This document shows positions 36,094 through 44,821 of a stretch of 64,000 nucleotides of DNA, piece after piece. Origin of the DNA: an uncultured Prevotellaceae bacterium. Its GTDB lineage: Bacteria; Bacteroidota; Bacteroidia; Bacteroidales; Bacteroidaceae. The number at the start of each line of letters is the position of its first letter. Position 1 is the stretch's first letter. The notes under the pieces were generated by a model that saw nothing but the letters and a program-made list of their open reading frames with translations, was not told where the DNA came from and searched no databases. Location of the stretch: NCBI GenBank assembly GCA_902801375.1, contig CADCIB010000009.1, positions 41,543 through 105,542 on the forward strand, read 5' to 3'. The position numbers and the translations under genes were made by a program.

Positions 36094-36204
36094 TCGTTTA
36101 ATCTTTATTTATATAGAATTATTGTTTTTTTATTGCGATGATTCTGTGGAGAGATAAATGTTGCTTGCTATGACGTGGAGAGTTACTTCGTATGGTTCAA
36201 GACG

Positions 36205-36239
36205 CAAAAAGCGTCACCCTGATTGTCAGGGCGACGCTT
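36205..36239 (-). terminator. Intrinsic terminator of the RprXY-like operon
   Basis: AAGCGTCACCCTGA, loop TTG, TCAGGGCGACGCTT: a stem with one mismatch, followed on the minus strand by TTTTT. Confidence 0.9.
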
Positions 36240-36293
36240 CTTGTGGGATTGATTAGTTTTTTTACCTCCTGTAGGAGGGGAACATGGGGCAGA

Positions 36294-36992
36294 CTACTCC
36301 TGTTCGGGAGTGATGAGCTTGTAGCCCTTGCCGTGGATGTTGATGATCTCAATCTGCGGGTCTTCCTTAAGGTGTTTGCGCAGCTTGGTGATGTAGACGT
36401 CCATCGAGCGGGCATTGAAATAGTTGTCGTCAATCCAGATGGTCTTCAGGGCGAAGTCGCGCTGGAGAATCTCGTTGGCGTGGCTACAGAGCAGGGCCAG
36501 CAGCTCGTTTTCCTTCGTGGTGAGCTTGGTCTGCTTCTCACCGATGGAGAGCAGCTGCTTCTGTGTGTCGAAGGTGAAGAGTCCGATGTGGTAGAGCGAG
36601 CTCTCCTTGTTTTTCTTTCCACGCACGCGACGCAGGATGGCCTCAATACGGAACACGAGCTCTTCCATCGAGAAAGGCTTGGTGATGTAGTCGTCGGCAC
36701 CCAGTTTGAAGCCCTCCAAGATGTCTTCCTTCAACGTCTTGGCCGTCAGGAAGATGATGGGCATCTCTGCGTTGGCCTGACGGATTTCCTGTGCCAGCGT
36801 AAAACCGTCTTTCTTAGGCATCATCACGTCGAGCACACAGATGTCGAACTTGGTCTTCAGGAAGGCCTTGTAGCCGGCCTCACCGTCGATGCAGAGTTCT
36901 GCATTGTAACCCTTTGCCTGCAAATACTCGCGAAGCAACATTCCGAGGTTCTCATCGTCCTCGCAAAGCAAAATTTTCAATTTGTCGTCCAT
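36294..36992 (-). CDS. rprY: OmpR-family response regulator, RprY-like
   Basis: The 232-residue product has a receiver domain with acidic pocket EDDE, phosphoacceptor Asp55 (VLDVMMPKKDG), Thr in FLTAKT and Lys in YITKPF. The C-terminal winged helix is KLTTKENELLALLCSHANEI...SMDVYITKLRKHLKEDP. It follows the sensor kinase gene by 52 bp. The pair resembles RprX/RprY of Bacteroides and Porphyromonas, linked to envelope, stress and sodium-pump regulation. It is cytoplasmic. Confidence 0.9.
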   Translation of the reverse strand: MDDKLKILLCEDDENLGMLLREYLQAKGYNAELCIDGEAGYKAFLKTKFDICVLDVMMPKKDGFTLAQEIRQANAEMPIIFLTAKTLKEDILEGFKLGADDYITKPFSMEELVFRIEAILRRVRGKKNKESSLYHIGLFTFDTQKQLLSIGEKQTKLTTKENELLALLCSHANEILQRDFALKTIWIDDNYFNARSMDVYITKLRKHLKEDPQIEIINIHGKGYKLITPEQE

Positions 36993-37044
36993 AACTATTA
37001 CAATTTAGATGAATACTATTGTTTATTATCTGTTTTCAGTAGAA

Positions 37045-38601
37045 CTATTCTATCACGGGAAGTGAGATGGTGAAGGTGGTGCCTTTACCCAATTCGCTAT
37101 CCACATGTATCTCGCCGCCGTGCTGGTCGATGATGGTCTTCACGTATGCCAATCCGAGGCCGAAGCCTTTGGCATCGTGGCGGTTACCCGTGTGAACGCG
37201 GTAGAACTTCTCGAAGATTTTCTTCAGGTTCTCTTTCTTGATGCCCAGTCCGGTATCGCGGATGGAGAGGCAGAGTTTGCCGCCCTCGTTCCATGTCTTC
37301 AGGTAGATGTCTATCGGCTCATCGGGTTTGCGATACTTCACGGCATTGTCGAGCAAGTTGTTGATGACGTTCTGGAAATGCACCTCGTCTACGAAGATTT
37401 TCGAATCGACGGCCCCGATGTCGGTGTAGATCTTTCCGCCTGTATGCTCCACGCGCAGGGTGAACGAATTGGCTATCGACTCCACAATCTCGTTCAGGTC
37501 GAGCTCTTTCTTCTTGAACACAGTCTTCTGGCGGTCGAACATCGACATCTGCAGCACTTTCTCCACGAGGAATCGCAGGCGTTTCGACTCGTCGTTGATC
37601 ACCCCACCCAGGTGGTTCATCATCGATGGACTCTTCGCGACACTCTCATCATTCAACATCTGAGCTGCCAGGGAAATGCTGGCAATGGGCGTCTTCAGCT
37701 CGTGGGTCATGTTGTTGATGAAGTCGTTCTTTATCTCCGTCAGTTTCTTCTGGCGGAACACCAGCACCAAAGTGATGATGAAGGTGATGAGCAGCACCAG
37801 CGTGAAGACGATGGAAGGGATGGCGAAGCGTACTCCCGAGAAGATGTAACGGTTCATGTCGGGGAAGTGGATGCGCACCACGCCCGTCTTGTTCTGCGGG
37901 TCGTTGCGGAAAAGCGGCTGGCTGTAGCCATATTCCTCGCCACGCTCGGAATAGTCGGGACAGCGATACACCTCTGTGCCATCCTGTGTCGACACGGTGA
38001 AGTGATACGGTATGTTGATGCCGTTGTTCATCAGCTCCGCCTTCAGGTCCTGGTCGAGCATCTTGAAGTTGACGCGCTCTTTCAGCGGTTTCTCGGATGC
38101 GGTATAAAGGATGCTATAGATGACCTCATCGAGCAGGGCTTTCTGGTAGATGTAGCGGTTCTTCAGAATCTCGCGCATCGAGCGTGTGGCCTCCGTGATG
38201 GAGTTCTTGTCGTTGCGCAGAATCATGGCCTTGGGCATTGTGGAAGGCTTCATCTCAATGGTCTTCAGCTCAAACGAAGAGTACACCGTGCCGTCCTTGC
38301 CCACTACGGAATATTGGTGCGACTGCTGAATGCTGCCGTCGGGCTGACCTGTACGCGTGCCCACAGAGTCTTGCCGGAAGGCGCGGCGCTCCGTCTCGTT
38401 GACGTCCTTTTCCAGGTAGCGCAACGTCTCGTTCAGCTCCAGGTTGCGCGAAGCCTGATAGAGCGCTTTGTTCACGCTCTCGTCAAACTGCTCGCGCTTC
38501 ATTTTCACCATCTGCTCAATATACCCCAATTGCATATAGAGCAGGGCCAGGAAGCTGAAGCCCATCACTACGGCGATTGTCCATATCGTTCTCTTTTTCA
38601 T
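37045..38601 (-). CDS. rprX: Sensor histidine kinase, RprX-like
   Basis: The 518-residue product has an N-terminal membrane helix (TIWTIAVVMGFSFLALLYMQ), a large periplasmic domain (about 28-270), a second helix (IPSIVFTLVLLITFIITLVL), the H box FINNMTHELKTPIASI, N box NVINNLLDNAVKYRK, G1 DTGLGIKKENL and G2 GFGLGLAYVKTII. All catalytic motifs are intact. It heads the rprX-rprY operon behind a full consensus promoter. Confidence 0.92.
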   Translation of the reverse strand: MKKRTIWTIAVVMGFSFLALLYMQLGYIEQMVKMKREQFDESVNKALYQASRNLELNETLRYLEKDVNETERRAFRQDSVGTRTGQPDGSIQQSHQYSVVGKDGTVYSSFELKTIEMKPSTMPKAMILRNDKNSITEATRSMREILKNRYIYQKALLDEVIYSILYTASEKPLKERVNFKMLDQDLKAELMNNGINIPYHFTVSTQDGTEVYRCPDYSERGEEYGYSQPLFRNDPQNKTGVVRIHFPDMNRYIFSGVRFAIPSIVFTLVLLITFIITLVLVFRQKKLTEIKNDFINNMTHELKTPIASISLAAQMLNDESVAKSPSMMNHLGGVINDESKRLRFLVEKVLQMSMFDRQKTVFKKKELDLNEIVESIANSFTLRVEHTGGKIYTDIGAVDSKIFVDEVHFQNVINNLLDNAVKYRKPDEPIDIYLKTWNEGGKLCLSIRDTGLGIKKENLKKIFEKFYRVHTGNRHDAKGFGLGLAYVKTIIDQHGGEIHVDSELGKGTTFTISLPVIE

Positions 38602-38625
38602 TGCGATTCAATCCTAAATGCGTTG

Positions 38626-38656
38626 CAAAGGTAACGCCTTCATCGATTTTCGCCAA
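38626..38656 (-). promoter_or_regulatory. Promoter of the rprXY-like operon
   Basis: TTTG, 20 bp, TACCTTTG on the minus strand, 24 bp before the ATG. The 140 bp beyond it, up to the LuxR-type gene, is A+T-rich and holds only a near-palindrome around GTTAAC. Confidence 0.8.
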
Positions 38657-38797
38657 ACAAAATTGTTAACCAATTTCGTTAATTTTAATGTAATTAAGAG
38701 AAATACAATATGATATTTGATAATAATCAACTAAAAAAACAGCAACCAGTTCTTATCACGTTGTCGTGCATACTATGTTTTTCAGCTCTTTCACCTT

Positions 38798-39418
38798 TTA
38801 TATCTTATTGATGTCCACATAGCCGTGCATGACGGCGTAGATGGTGAGCGCAGAGACGCTCTTGATGCCGAGCTTCTCTGTGATATTCCTGCGGTGGGTA
38901 ATCACCGTGGTGAGGCTAATGTTCAGGCGGTCGGCAATCTCCTTGTTGATGAGTCCCTGAACAACGAGAGCAAGCACCTCCAGTTCACGGTCGGTCAGGA
39001 TTTTCCGTTGTAGCACCTCGGGCAGGTCGGGCAGGTTCCTCCCCCCTGGATGGCCACCCTGCATCATCATCAGGAGCGAGCGCACCAGTTGCTTCTCTGG
39101 CACATTGATGCACAGACTACGGAAGTCGCTCATCTGGGTTGCGGTGGTCATCGTGAGCACGATGGTCTTCCGTCGGCGTTCCAGGAAGAAGTCGCGGTGC
39201 TGGATGACGGTGTTCATGGCCACAAAATAGTGGACATAGCCGTCGGGATTGTTGGCTTCCAGCTCTGCAAACTCACCGAAGGTGTCGATGCTGACGATAG
39301 GCATCACCTGCTGGAGGATGCTTTTCAGTCCCATTGCCGCCAGCGTGTTGCTGTCGAGAATGGCTATCTTGAATCTCTCACTCTTTGCGGGTATTTCTGG
39401 TGTATGCTCTTTATTCAT
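38798..39418 (-). CDS. LuxR-type response regulator-like transcription factor
   Basis: The chosen start (MNKEHTPEIPAKSERFKIAI) gives 206 residues. The N-terminus resembles a receiver-like fold (FKIAILDSNTLAAMGLKSIL) but the usual acidic pocket and phosphoacceptor Asp are not evident: the expected strand reads YVHYFVAMNTV. The C-terminal LuxR HTH is clear: LTDRELEVLALVVQGLINKE...NISLTTVITHRRNITEKLGI. It may be an atypical, phosphorylation-independent regulator. The -7 box lies only 5 bp from this ATG, so the mRNA may be leaderless. Confidence 0.85.
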   Translation of the reverse strand: MNKEHTPEIPAKSERFKIAILDSNTLAAMGLKSILQQVMPIVSIDTFGEFAELEANNPDGYVHYFVAMNTVIQHRDFFLERRRKTIVLTMTTATQMSDFRSLCINVPEKQLVRSLLMMMQGGHPGGRNLPDLPEVLQRKILTDRELEVLALVVQGLINKEIADRLNISLTTVITHRRNITEKLGIKSVSALTIYAVMHGYVDINKI

Positions 39419-39423
39419 GGATG

Positions 39424-39455
39424 CAAAGGTAAACAAAAATCCCCGAAACGCCAAA
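39424..39455 (-). promoter_or_regulatory. Promoter of the LuxR-type gene, overlapping a terminator
   Basis: TTTG, 20 bp, TACCTTTG on the minus strand, a perfect match. The -33 TTTG lies in the loop of the preceding operon's terminator hairpin and the -7 box ends 5 bp before the ATG. Confidence 0.8.
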
Positions 39456-39470
39456 TGTCTCGGGGATTTA
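39435..39470 (-). terminator. Terminator of the decarboxylase operon
   Basis: AAATCCCCGA and TCGGGGATTT pair perfectly around a 13-nt loop; a T run follows on the minus strand. Confidence 0.88.
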
Positions 39471-39488
39471 TTGCATGTATACTCTGTT

Positions 39489-40646
39489 TTAGCTGAGGAA
39501 GCCCAGCAAAGCACCTGCGGCTACGGCCGAACCGATGACACCAGCCACATTGGGACCCATTGCGTGCATCAGCAGGAAGTTGTGGCGGTCGTACTCCAAG
39601 CCTACGTTGTTGGAGATTCGTGCGGCCATAGGCACCGCCGACACACCAGCGTTACCGATGAGGGGATTGAGCTTCTTGTCCTTCGGCAGGAAGAGGTTCA
39701 TGATCTTCACAAACCCTACACCGCTGACGGTGGCTACAACGAAAGCACAGGCACCGATGACGAAGATGAAAATGGTGTTCAGGGTGAGGAACTCGCTGGC
39801 CTGTGTGGAACAACCCACGGTCAAGCCGAGGAGCATCACCACAATGTCGTTCAGGGCATTGCCGGCTGTCTTGGCCAGACGGGTGGTCTTGCCCGACTCC
39901 TTCAGCAGGTTGCCGAAGAAGAGCATACCGAGCAGAGGCAGACCCGAAGGCACGATGAAGGTGGTCATCAAGAGTCCGATGATGGGGAAGATGATGCGCT
40001 CAGTCTGGCTGACGTGGCGCACAGGCTTCATGCGGATGAGGCGCTCCTTCTTGGTGGTCATCAGGCGCATGATGATGGGCTGGATGACGGGCACGAGGGC
40101 CATATAGCTATAGGCGCATACGGCGATGGCACCCATTAGGTTGGGCGCTGTCTTCGAGGAGAGGAAGATAGCCGTGGGACCGTCGGCGCCACCGATGATG
40201 GCGATACCGGCAGCCTGGTTCGGCTCGAAGCCCAAGGCCAAAGCCACCATGTAGGCACCAAAGATACCAAACTGAGCAGCGGCGCCGATGAGCACCAGCT
40301 TGGGATTGGCGATGAGTGCCGAGAAGTCGGTCATAGCTCCGATGCCCAGGAACACGAGTGGCGGATACCATCCTTGGCGGACACCCTGATAGAAAATGTT
40401 CAACACGGAGTTGTCCTCATACAGTCCGATCTCCAGTCCTGCATCGGCACGGAAGGGGATATTGCCAAGAATGATGCCCAGTCCGATGGGAACGAGGAGC
40501 AGCGGCTCGAAGTCTTTCTTGATGGCCAGCCAGATGAAGAACGCACCCACGGCAATCATAATGAGATTGGGAATGGTGGCGTTGGCGAAGCCTGTGTATG
40601 TCAGGAATTCCTGAAAGTTGCTGACAAGGAAATCTAAGAAACCCAT
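39489..40646 (-). CDS. Na+-translocating decarboxylase beta subunit
   Basis: The 385-residue polytopic protein matches the OadB/MmdB/GcdB beta subunit, which pumps sodium ions while decarboxylating the biotin-bound carboxyl group. The sodium-site segment IIGGADGPTAIFLSSK and the conserved NAGVSAVPMAARISN near the end are present. Upstream on the same strand are the biotin carrier and the gamma-like subunit. Next to mutAB it most likely serves methylmalonyl-CoA decarboxylase in propionate formation. Confidence 0.93.
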   Translation of the reverse strand: MGFLDFLVSNFQEFLTYTGFANATIPNLIMIAVGAFFIWLAIKKDFEPLLLVPIGLGIILGNIPFRADAGLEIGLYEDNSVLNIFYQGVRQGWYPPLVFLGIGAMTDFSALIANPKLVLIGAAAQFGIFGAYMVALALGFEPNQAAGIAIIGGADGPTAIFLSSKTAPNLMGAIAVCAYSYMALVPVIQPIIMRLMTTKKERLIRMKPVRHVSQTERIIFPIIGLLMTTFIVPSGLPLLGMLFFGNLLKESGKTTRLAKTAGNALNDIVVMLLGLTVGCSTQASEFLTLNTIFIFVIGACAFVVATVSGVGFVKIMNLFLPKDKKLNPLIGNAGVSAVPMAARISNNVGLEYDRHNFLLMHAMGPNVAGVIGSAVAAGALLGFLS

Positions 40647-40702
40647 GAGATTTGCTATTATTGGGGATTATTGAGATTTTGTGGATTAAGCGGAAGGATG
40701 GC

Positions 40703-41152
40703 TTATCCGATGACGACAAGCGTGGCACCCTCCATGACGGTATCGCCCTGATTCACAAGAATCTTCGTGATGGTTCCGTCGGCCTCAGCCTCGATGTTGT
40801 TCTGCATCTTCATGGCTTCCAGCACAAGCACGGTGTCGCCCGTCTTGACGGTCTGTCCTACGGTCACTTTCAGTTCGGTGATGGTGCCAGGCAGCGGAGC
40901 CACCACTTTCTTGCCAGGTCCTGCTGATGCAGCGGGTGCGGCAGGTGCAGCCGGTTGCGACGGCATGAACGCAGGAGCCGACGGAGCGGCTACTGGAGTC
41001 ACATGCGGAGCCTTCGGCTTGGCCTTGAGCGGCTCTTTCATCTCTACTTCGAACGACTTGCCGTTAACATTCACTTTGGCGATGTTGCCTACTATTTCCT
41101 CAATCTCTACATTATAAGTAATGCCGTTGAGTTTGTATTGATAGTTGTCCAT
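40703..41152 (-). CDS. Biotin carrier subunit of the decarboxylase
   Basis: The chosen start (MDNYQYKLNGITYNVEIEEI) gives 149 residues. A linker of Ala/Pro repeats (about 55-80) precedes the biotinyl domain, whose modified lysine lies in VLEAMKMQNNIEAEADG near residue 115. It carries carboxyl-biotin between the carboxyltransferase and beta subunits. The upstream gamma-like gene is 46 bp away and the beta gene 56 bp downstream. Confidence 0.93.
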   Translation of the reverse strand: MDNYQYKLNGITYNVEIEEIVGNIAKVNVNGKSFEVEMKEPLKAKPKAPHVTPVAAPSAPAFMPSQPAAPAAPAASAGPGKKVVAPLPGTITELKVTVGQTVKTGDTVLVLEAMKMQNNIEAEADGTITKILVNQGDTVMEGATLVVIG

Positions 41153-41198
41153 AATATTTGGGGTGATGGGTGATGGGTGATGGATGTTGGGTGATGAT

Positions 41199-42185
41199 TT
41201 ATATATTGCGACCGGTAGGAATCTGTGGATGAGAATGGCCACCCTGCTGGGAACCCATGCTGGTGCCGCCCTGGTTCATCTCGTTGTGCCAGCGCGAACG
41301 ATGCGGCTGGATGGTGATGATGCCACTTTCCTCGTCGTGCGTGTTGTCCTGATACTGCTTCAGGGCCATCGCGATGATGACCATATATTCCTCGAACGAG
41401 GGCTCGCGAGGCTTGTCGGCAGGTGCGGCCTTAGGCTTCGACAGCTTCTGCCAATGCTTCTCCTTCTCCAAAGCGGCCTTGTTTTTCTGCCGCTTGGCCA
41501 TCACTTTGCCCAAGATGGTGAAGAACACATAGAGCAGGAACAGACAGAAGAACACAATACCCATCGACAAGATGGTGATGCCGAAACCGTGTGGATCGTC
41601 GCGCTTCAGACGGGCAATCTTGGTCTCATTAATCTCGATATAGTTGCCGATGCCAGGTGTGGCGGCCTCAGCGGGTTTCACATCCCAACGCAAATTGCCG
41701 TCCTTGATGCGGGCAAACGACTTGTCGGTGGCCAATGCCGGCACGCTCACCGAGTCGATGAGGTCGATGCCGTTGCCATCGAACAAGGCGATCCACAGGG
41801 GTTGGCCAGCTGCGACGGGAGCTTTCAAGTGTAAGGCTCCGCGGGCAGGATTGGAGTTGAGATACACGATGAGGTGCTCGCGTGCAGACATCCGCGTGCG
41901 GTCTTCCTCATTGGGAATGATGCTCATGCGGGCGATACGCTGGGGAGCACTCAGCGAACGGTTGAGCACGGAGCGGTCGGTGGTGATAAACATGCCACGC
42001 ACATCGTAAGAAGAATACGACGTGTTGACCAGTTCCACCCACGGCAGATGGTTGCCGAATTCGTCTTGCAGGCTCGTCTGGTTGTCGGTCAGCACCTCAT
42101 TGATCTTGATGTTCTTCGCTCCTTGTGCAAACATCATCGTGGTGCTGGCCAAGACGGCCGCAAGCAAAAAGATTAGTCTTTTCAT
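41199..42185 (-). CDS. OadG-family gamma subunit with lamin-tail-like N-terminus
   Basis: The chosen start (MKRLIFLLAAVLASTTMMFA) gives 328 residues. After a signal peptide comes a lamin-tail-like beta-sandwich (about 22-185, KNIKINEVLTDNQTSLQDEF...LPWVELVNTSY). A membrane helix near 210 (GITILSMGIVFFCLFLLYVF) and a charged tail follow. Compact OadG subunits have only the helix and tail, so the exported domain is an addition. It anchors the decarboxylase complex. It heads the gamma-biotin-beta operon behind a consensus promoter. Confidence 0.85.
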   Translation of the reverse strand: MKRLIFLLAAVLASTTMMFAQGAKNIKINEVLTDNQTSLQDEFGNHLPWVELVNTSYSSYDVRGMFITTDRSVLNRSLSAPQRIARMSIIPNEEDRTRMSAREHLIVYLNSNPARGALHLKAPVAAGQPLWIALFDGNGIDLIDSVSVPALATDKSFARIKDGNLRWDVKPAEAATPGIGNYIEINETKIARLKRDDPHGFGITILSMGIVFFCLFLLYVFFTILGKVMAKRQKNKAALEKEKHWQKLSKPKAAPADKPREPSFEEYMVIIAMALKQYQDNTHDEESGIITIQPHRSRWHNEMNQGGTSMGSQQGGHSHPQIPTGRNI

Positions 42186-42208
42186 ACTTTCTCTGAAAAA
42201 AATCGGTG

Positions 42209-42239
42209 CAAAGGTACTGCTTTTTTCTGCATCACACAA
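42209..42239 (-). promoter_or_regulatory. Promoter of the gamma-biotin-beta operon
   Basis: TTG, 20 bp, TACCTTTG on the minus strand, 23 bp before the ATG. Confidence 0.8.
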
Positions 42240-42260
42240 CTTTTTCCCGTTTTTTTTCAA

Positions 42261-42284
42261 AAAAAGACCTTCTAACCACAGAAG
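42261..42284 (-). terminator. Short terminator of the transporter gene
   Basis: CTTCT and AGAAG pair around a 6-nt loop that overlaps the stop codon; a run of seven T follows on the minus strand. The stem is short. Confidence 0.45.
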
Positions 42285-43954
42285 AATAGGACAATGAGCT
42301 GAGCGGTGAAGATGCGCAGGAACATGGAAAGCGGATAAACCGTAGAGTAACCCACGGCGGGTGCCTCCTTCGAACAGACGCTATTGGCATAGGCCAATGC
42401 GGGCGGGTCGGTATAGGCTCCGGCCATCATGCCCATCAGCGTGAAATAGTTCAGGTGGTAGCGCCGACGGGCGATGGGACCTATAATAAGAATAGGTACG
42501 ACGGTGATGAGGAAGCCCGAAAGCACGTAGAGCATACCGTCGCCATCGACCACCGTGCCCCAGAAACCGGCTCCGGCCTTGATGCCCACGCTGGCGAGGA
42601 ACAATACCAGTCCTATCTCGCGCAGCATCATGTTGGCCGAGGTGGTAGTATAGGTCACCAAGTGGACCTTGTAGCCGTAGCGGCCGATGAGGATGGCGAT
42701 GATCAGGGGTCCGCCGGCGATGCCAAGCCTGAGCGGAACGGGCATGCCGGGAATGGAGAAAGGAATGGACCCGAAAATGATGCCGACGATGATGCCGATG
42801 AAAATGGTGGCAATGTTGGGAGCATCGAGCCGTCGGATGGAGTTGCCCATGCGGTGAGCCACATGCTCCACGGCATCGGCCGGTCCTACCACCATGATAC
42901 GGTCGCCCACTTGAAGGGGCAGGCTGGCAGAGGCAAAGATGTCCATTCCCTGACGTGTCACACGGGTGACGTTCACGCCGTAGGCACTGGAGAAGTGCAT
43001 CTTGCCCAGCGTCTTACCATTGATGTCGGGATTGGTGATGAGGATGCGTTTGTTCACATATGGCTGGTCTTGCACGCCCCAGTCGATTTCCACCTCAGGG
43101 CCGATGAAGGCGATGATGGCTTCAGCATCGGCCTCAGCACACACAATGTTGAACACGTCGCCCACATGGAAAACCGTCTGACTCGTGGGAATCGACACAT
43201 GACCGTCGTGCAACATGCGCGAGCAAACGAAGTTACGGTTCAGGAACTCGTGCACCTGCAGCATGTTCTTGCCTTCCAGATAGGCGTTGGTCACCTTCAA
43301 CTTCAGCCGATAGGGCTTGGTATTGGTGTTGGCCTTCTCCAGTTCTGTCAGGTTCTCTTCTTCCTTCGACAGGCGGATGCGGCAGAAAAAGCGAATGGCG
43401 ATGGTGGCTCCGATGATGCCCAAGACACCCAACGGATAGGCGCAGGCATAACCAGAGGCAATCTCAGGAATATTGTCGGTAAAGACATTGCTCAGGGCTT
43501 CGTTGGCGGCACCCAGACCCGGCGTGTTGGTGACGGCACCATACAGGGTACCCACAAGCATGGGCAGGTTCTGCGGATCGCTCGTGTTGAAGAAAGCGAA
43601 GTAGCAGCCAAACATGACGAGAATGTTCAGCAGGATAATCACCGCCGCAAGATAGTTCATGGCTATTCCCGCCTTTCCGAAACTCTCGAAAAAGCCTGGC
43701 GCCACCTGCATACCGATCATGAACACAAACAGCACCAGTCCGAACTCCTGAAGAAACGACAAGGCGGCGACAGGAGCGGTGAAACCGATGTGCCCGGCCA
43801 CGATGCCTGCAAAGAGCACGAATGTCACACCCAAGGAAATACCGCCTATCTTCACTTTGCCCAAGAGCACGCCAACGGCAATCACAACGGAATACAGCAG
43901 CACGATGTGTGCCACCGAATCGGTATCCGTAAACAATTGAACGAACCAGTCCAT
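42272..43954 (-). CDS. YidE/YbjL-type putative transporter (AAEX family)
   Basis: The chosen start (MDWFVQLFTDTDSVAHIVLL) gives 560 residues. Two sets of about five membrane helices flank two RCK-C (TrkA-C) domains (about 200-370, for example VGDVFNIVCAEADAEAIIAF and LPLQVGDRIMVVGPADAVEH). This arrangement matches the aspartate:alanine antiporter family. The substrate is unknown; with the dicarboxylate pathway nearby, a dicarboxylate or amino acid is plausible. It has its own promoter. Confidence 0.88.
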   Translation of the reverse strand: MDWFVQLFTDTDSVAHIVLLYSVVIAVGVLLGKVKIGGISLGVTFVLFAGIVAGHIGFTAPVAALSFLQEFGLVLFVFMIGMQVAPGFFESFGKAGIAMNYLAAVIILLNILVMFGCYFAFFNTSDPQNLPMLVGTLYGAVTNTPGLGAANEALSNVFTDNIPEIASGYACAYPLGVLGIIGATIAIRFFCRIRLSKEEENLTELEKANTNTKPYRLKLKVTNAYLEGKNMLQVHEFLNRNFVCSRMLHDGHVSIPTSQTVFHVGDVFNIVCAEADAEAIIAFIGPEVEIDWGVQDQPYVNKRILITNPDINGKTLGKMHFSSAYGVNVTRVTRQGMDIFASASLPLQVGDRIMVVGPADAVEHVAHRMGNSIRRLDAPNIATIFIGIIVGIIFGSIPFSIPGMPVPLRLGIAGGPLIIAILIGRYGYKVHLVTYTTTSANMMLREIGLVLFLASVGIKAGAGFWGTVVDGDGMLYVLSGFLITVVPILIIGPIARRRYHLNYFTLMGMMAGAYTDPPALAYANSVCSKEAPAVGYSTVYPLSMFLRIFTAQLIVLFFCG

Positions 43955-43995
43955 TACCTCTTTGTATTCTCGAAACGATGTTCTGAAATTTTCTG

Positions 43996-44026
43996 CAAAG
44001 GTAGGAATAAGTCGCAAAACAAACAA
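43996..44026 (-). promoter_or_regulatory. Promoter of the transporter gene
   Basis: TTG, 20 bp, TACCTTTG on the minus strand, ending 41 bp before the chosen ATG, which supports that start. Confidence 0.78.
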
Positions 44027-44231
44027 GAAATAATGTTTTTTTTTAGCTTTATTATACAATAAAAATGTACGCGTGATGACATACCCATCCTCCAAAAGGC
44101 TAAATACATTCCGATGGGCGATTCGGATTAAAAGAAATTACCAGTGAATTATGTTTACAAAAAGTAAAATGTCAGGACAACGGGAATTCTGATTCTACGA
44201 GTTCACGCAACCACTCTTTATAGCTCGTTTT

Positions 44232-44319
44232 GTGATTTGCGGCAAATTGCGGTGTGATTTGCGTCAGATCAGGCCGTGATTTGCGTCAGATTAGGAGCTG
44301 ATTTGCGTCATCTGACGAC
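44232..44319. repeat. 22-bp-period tandem array C (four units)
   Basis: Units begin at 44232, 44254, 44276 and 44298 with SYGATTTGCGKCA. The first contains the perfect palindrome ATTTGCGGCAAAT. Sequence and period match array B. It lies in a 750-bp gene-free region between the transporter and mutA. Confidence 0.88.
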
Positions 44320-44482
44320 CTCAGTCAATATCCACAACAGTGCAAAACGCCACATCCGAGGGCCGGATTTGCCATTTTTCAGATCCAAATATGCACCAAA
44401 TTCCGAAATGGGTAGAAGTCAACGAAGCGCCCAACAACATAACCTACTGAGGTATAGATAGTTGAAGACAATTTCCAAAAAC

Positions 44483-44526
44483 TACGTTCTTTTCGAACGC
44501 AGAACTTCTTGCACGGAAAGAACGTA
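44483..44526. repeat. Inverted repeat upstream of mutA
   Basis: TACGTTCTTTTCG (44483-44495) and CGGAAAGAACGTA (44514-44526) are inverted with one mismatch and an 18-nt spacer. They lie about 185 bp upstream of the mutA -33 element. A protein-binding site or hairpin is possible. Confidence 0.45.
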
Positions 44527-44709
44527 TTCTCAGCGTACTTTGTTTTGATATAATTTTTACAAAACGTATTATCACCACACACTTCTTTGGCATTATCGCT
44601 TTCAAATTGAAACAAAGTCAACAGACCCCATTTAAAGTCTGATGCGACAATGCAGAACGCATATTTCATCGCGCGCTTAGGTTATATTATATTAAAATAT
44701 TCCTTTTTC

Positions 44710-44741
44710 TTTGGACAATATCAAAAAAAGGAGTACCTTTG
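44710..44741 (+). promoter_or_regulatory. Promoter of mutA-mutB
   Basis: TTTG, 20 bp, TACCTTTG, with a leader of about 75 nt. I see no cobalamin riboswitch in the leader; it is too short. Confidence 0.82.
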
Positions 44742-44821
44742 CACGCCAAAAGTAAGAGGTATAGCACCCCTATGCAAAGAGGCGAATACTTTCAACTTAT
44801 ATAATAACTAATTTTTTAATT

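Noticed and set aside
37105-38634. 509-codon plus-strand frame opposite the sensor kinase gene
   Set aside because: Shadow of rprX, whose kinase motifs are all intact.
42455-44062. 535-codon plus-strand frame opposite the transporter gene
   Set aside because: His/Gly/Asp-rich shadow of a membrane protein gene; no start context or domain.
44379-44669. 96-codon minus-strand open frame in the mutA upstream region
   Set aside because: No family, no promoter, atypical composition, and it runs across the inverted repeat; probably chance.
44742-44821. Cobalamin riboswitch upstream of mutA
   Set aside because: The leader after the promoter is only about 80 nt and lacks the B12-box pattern.
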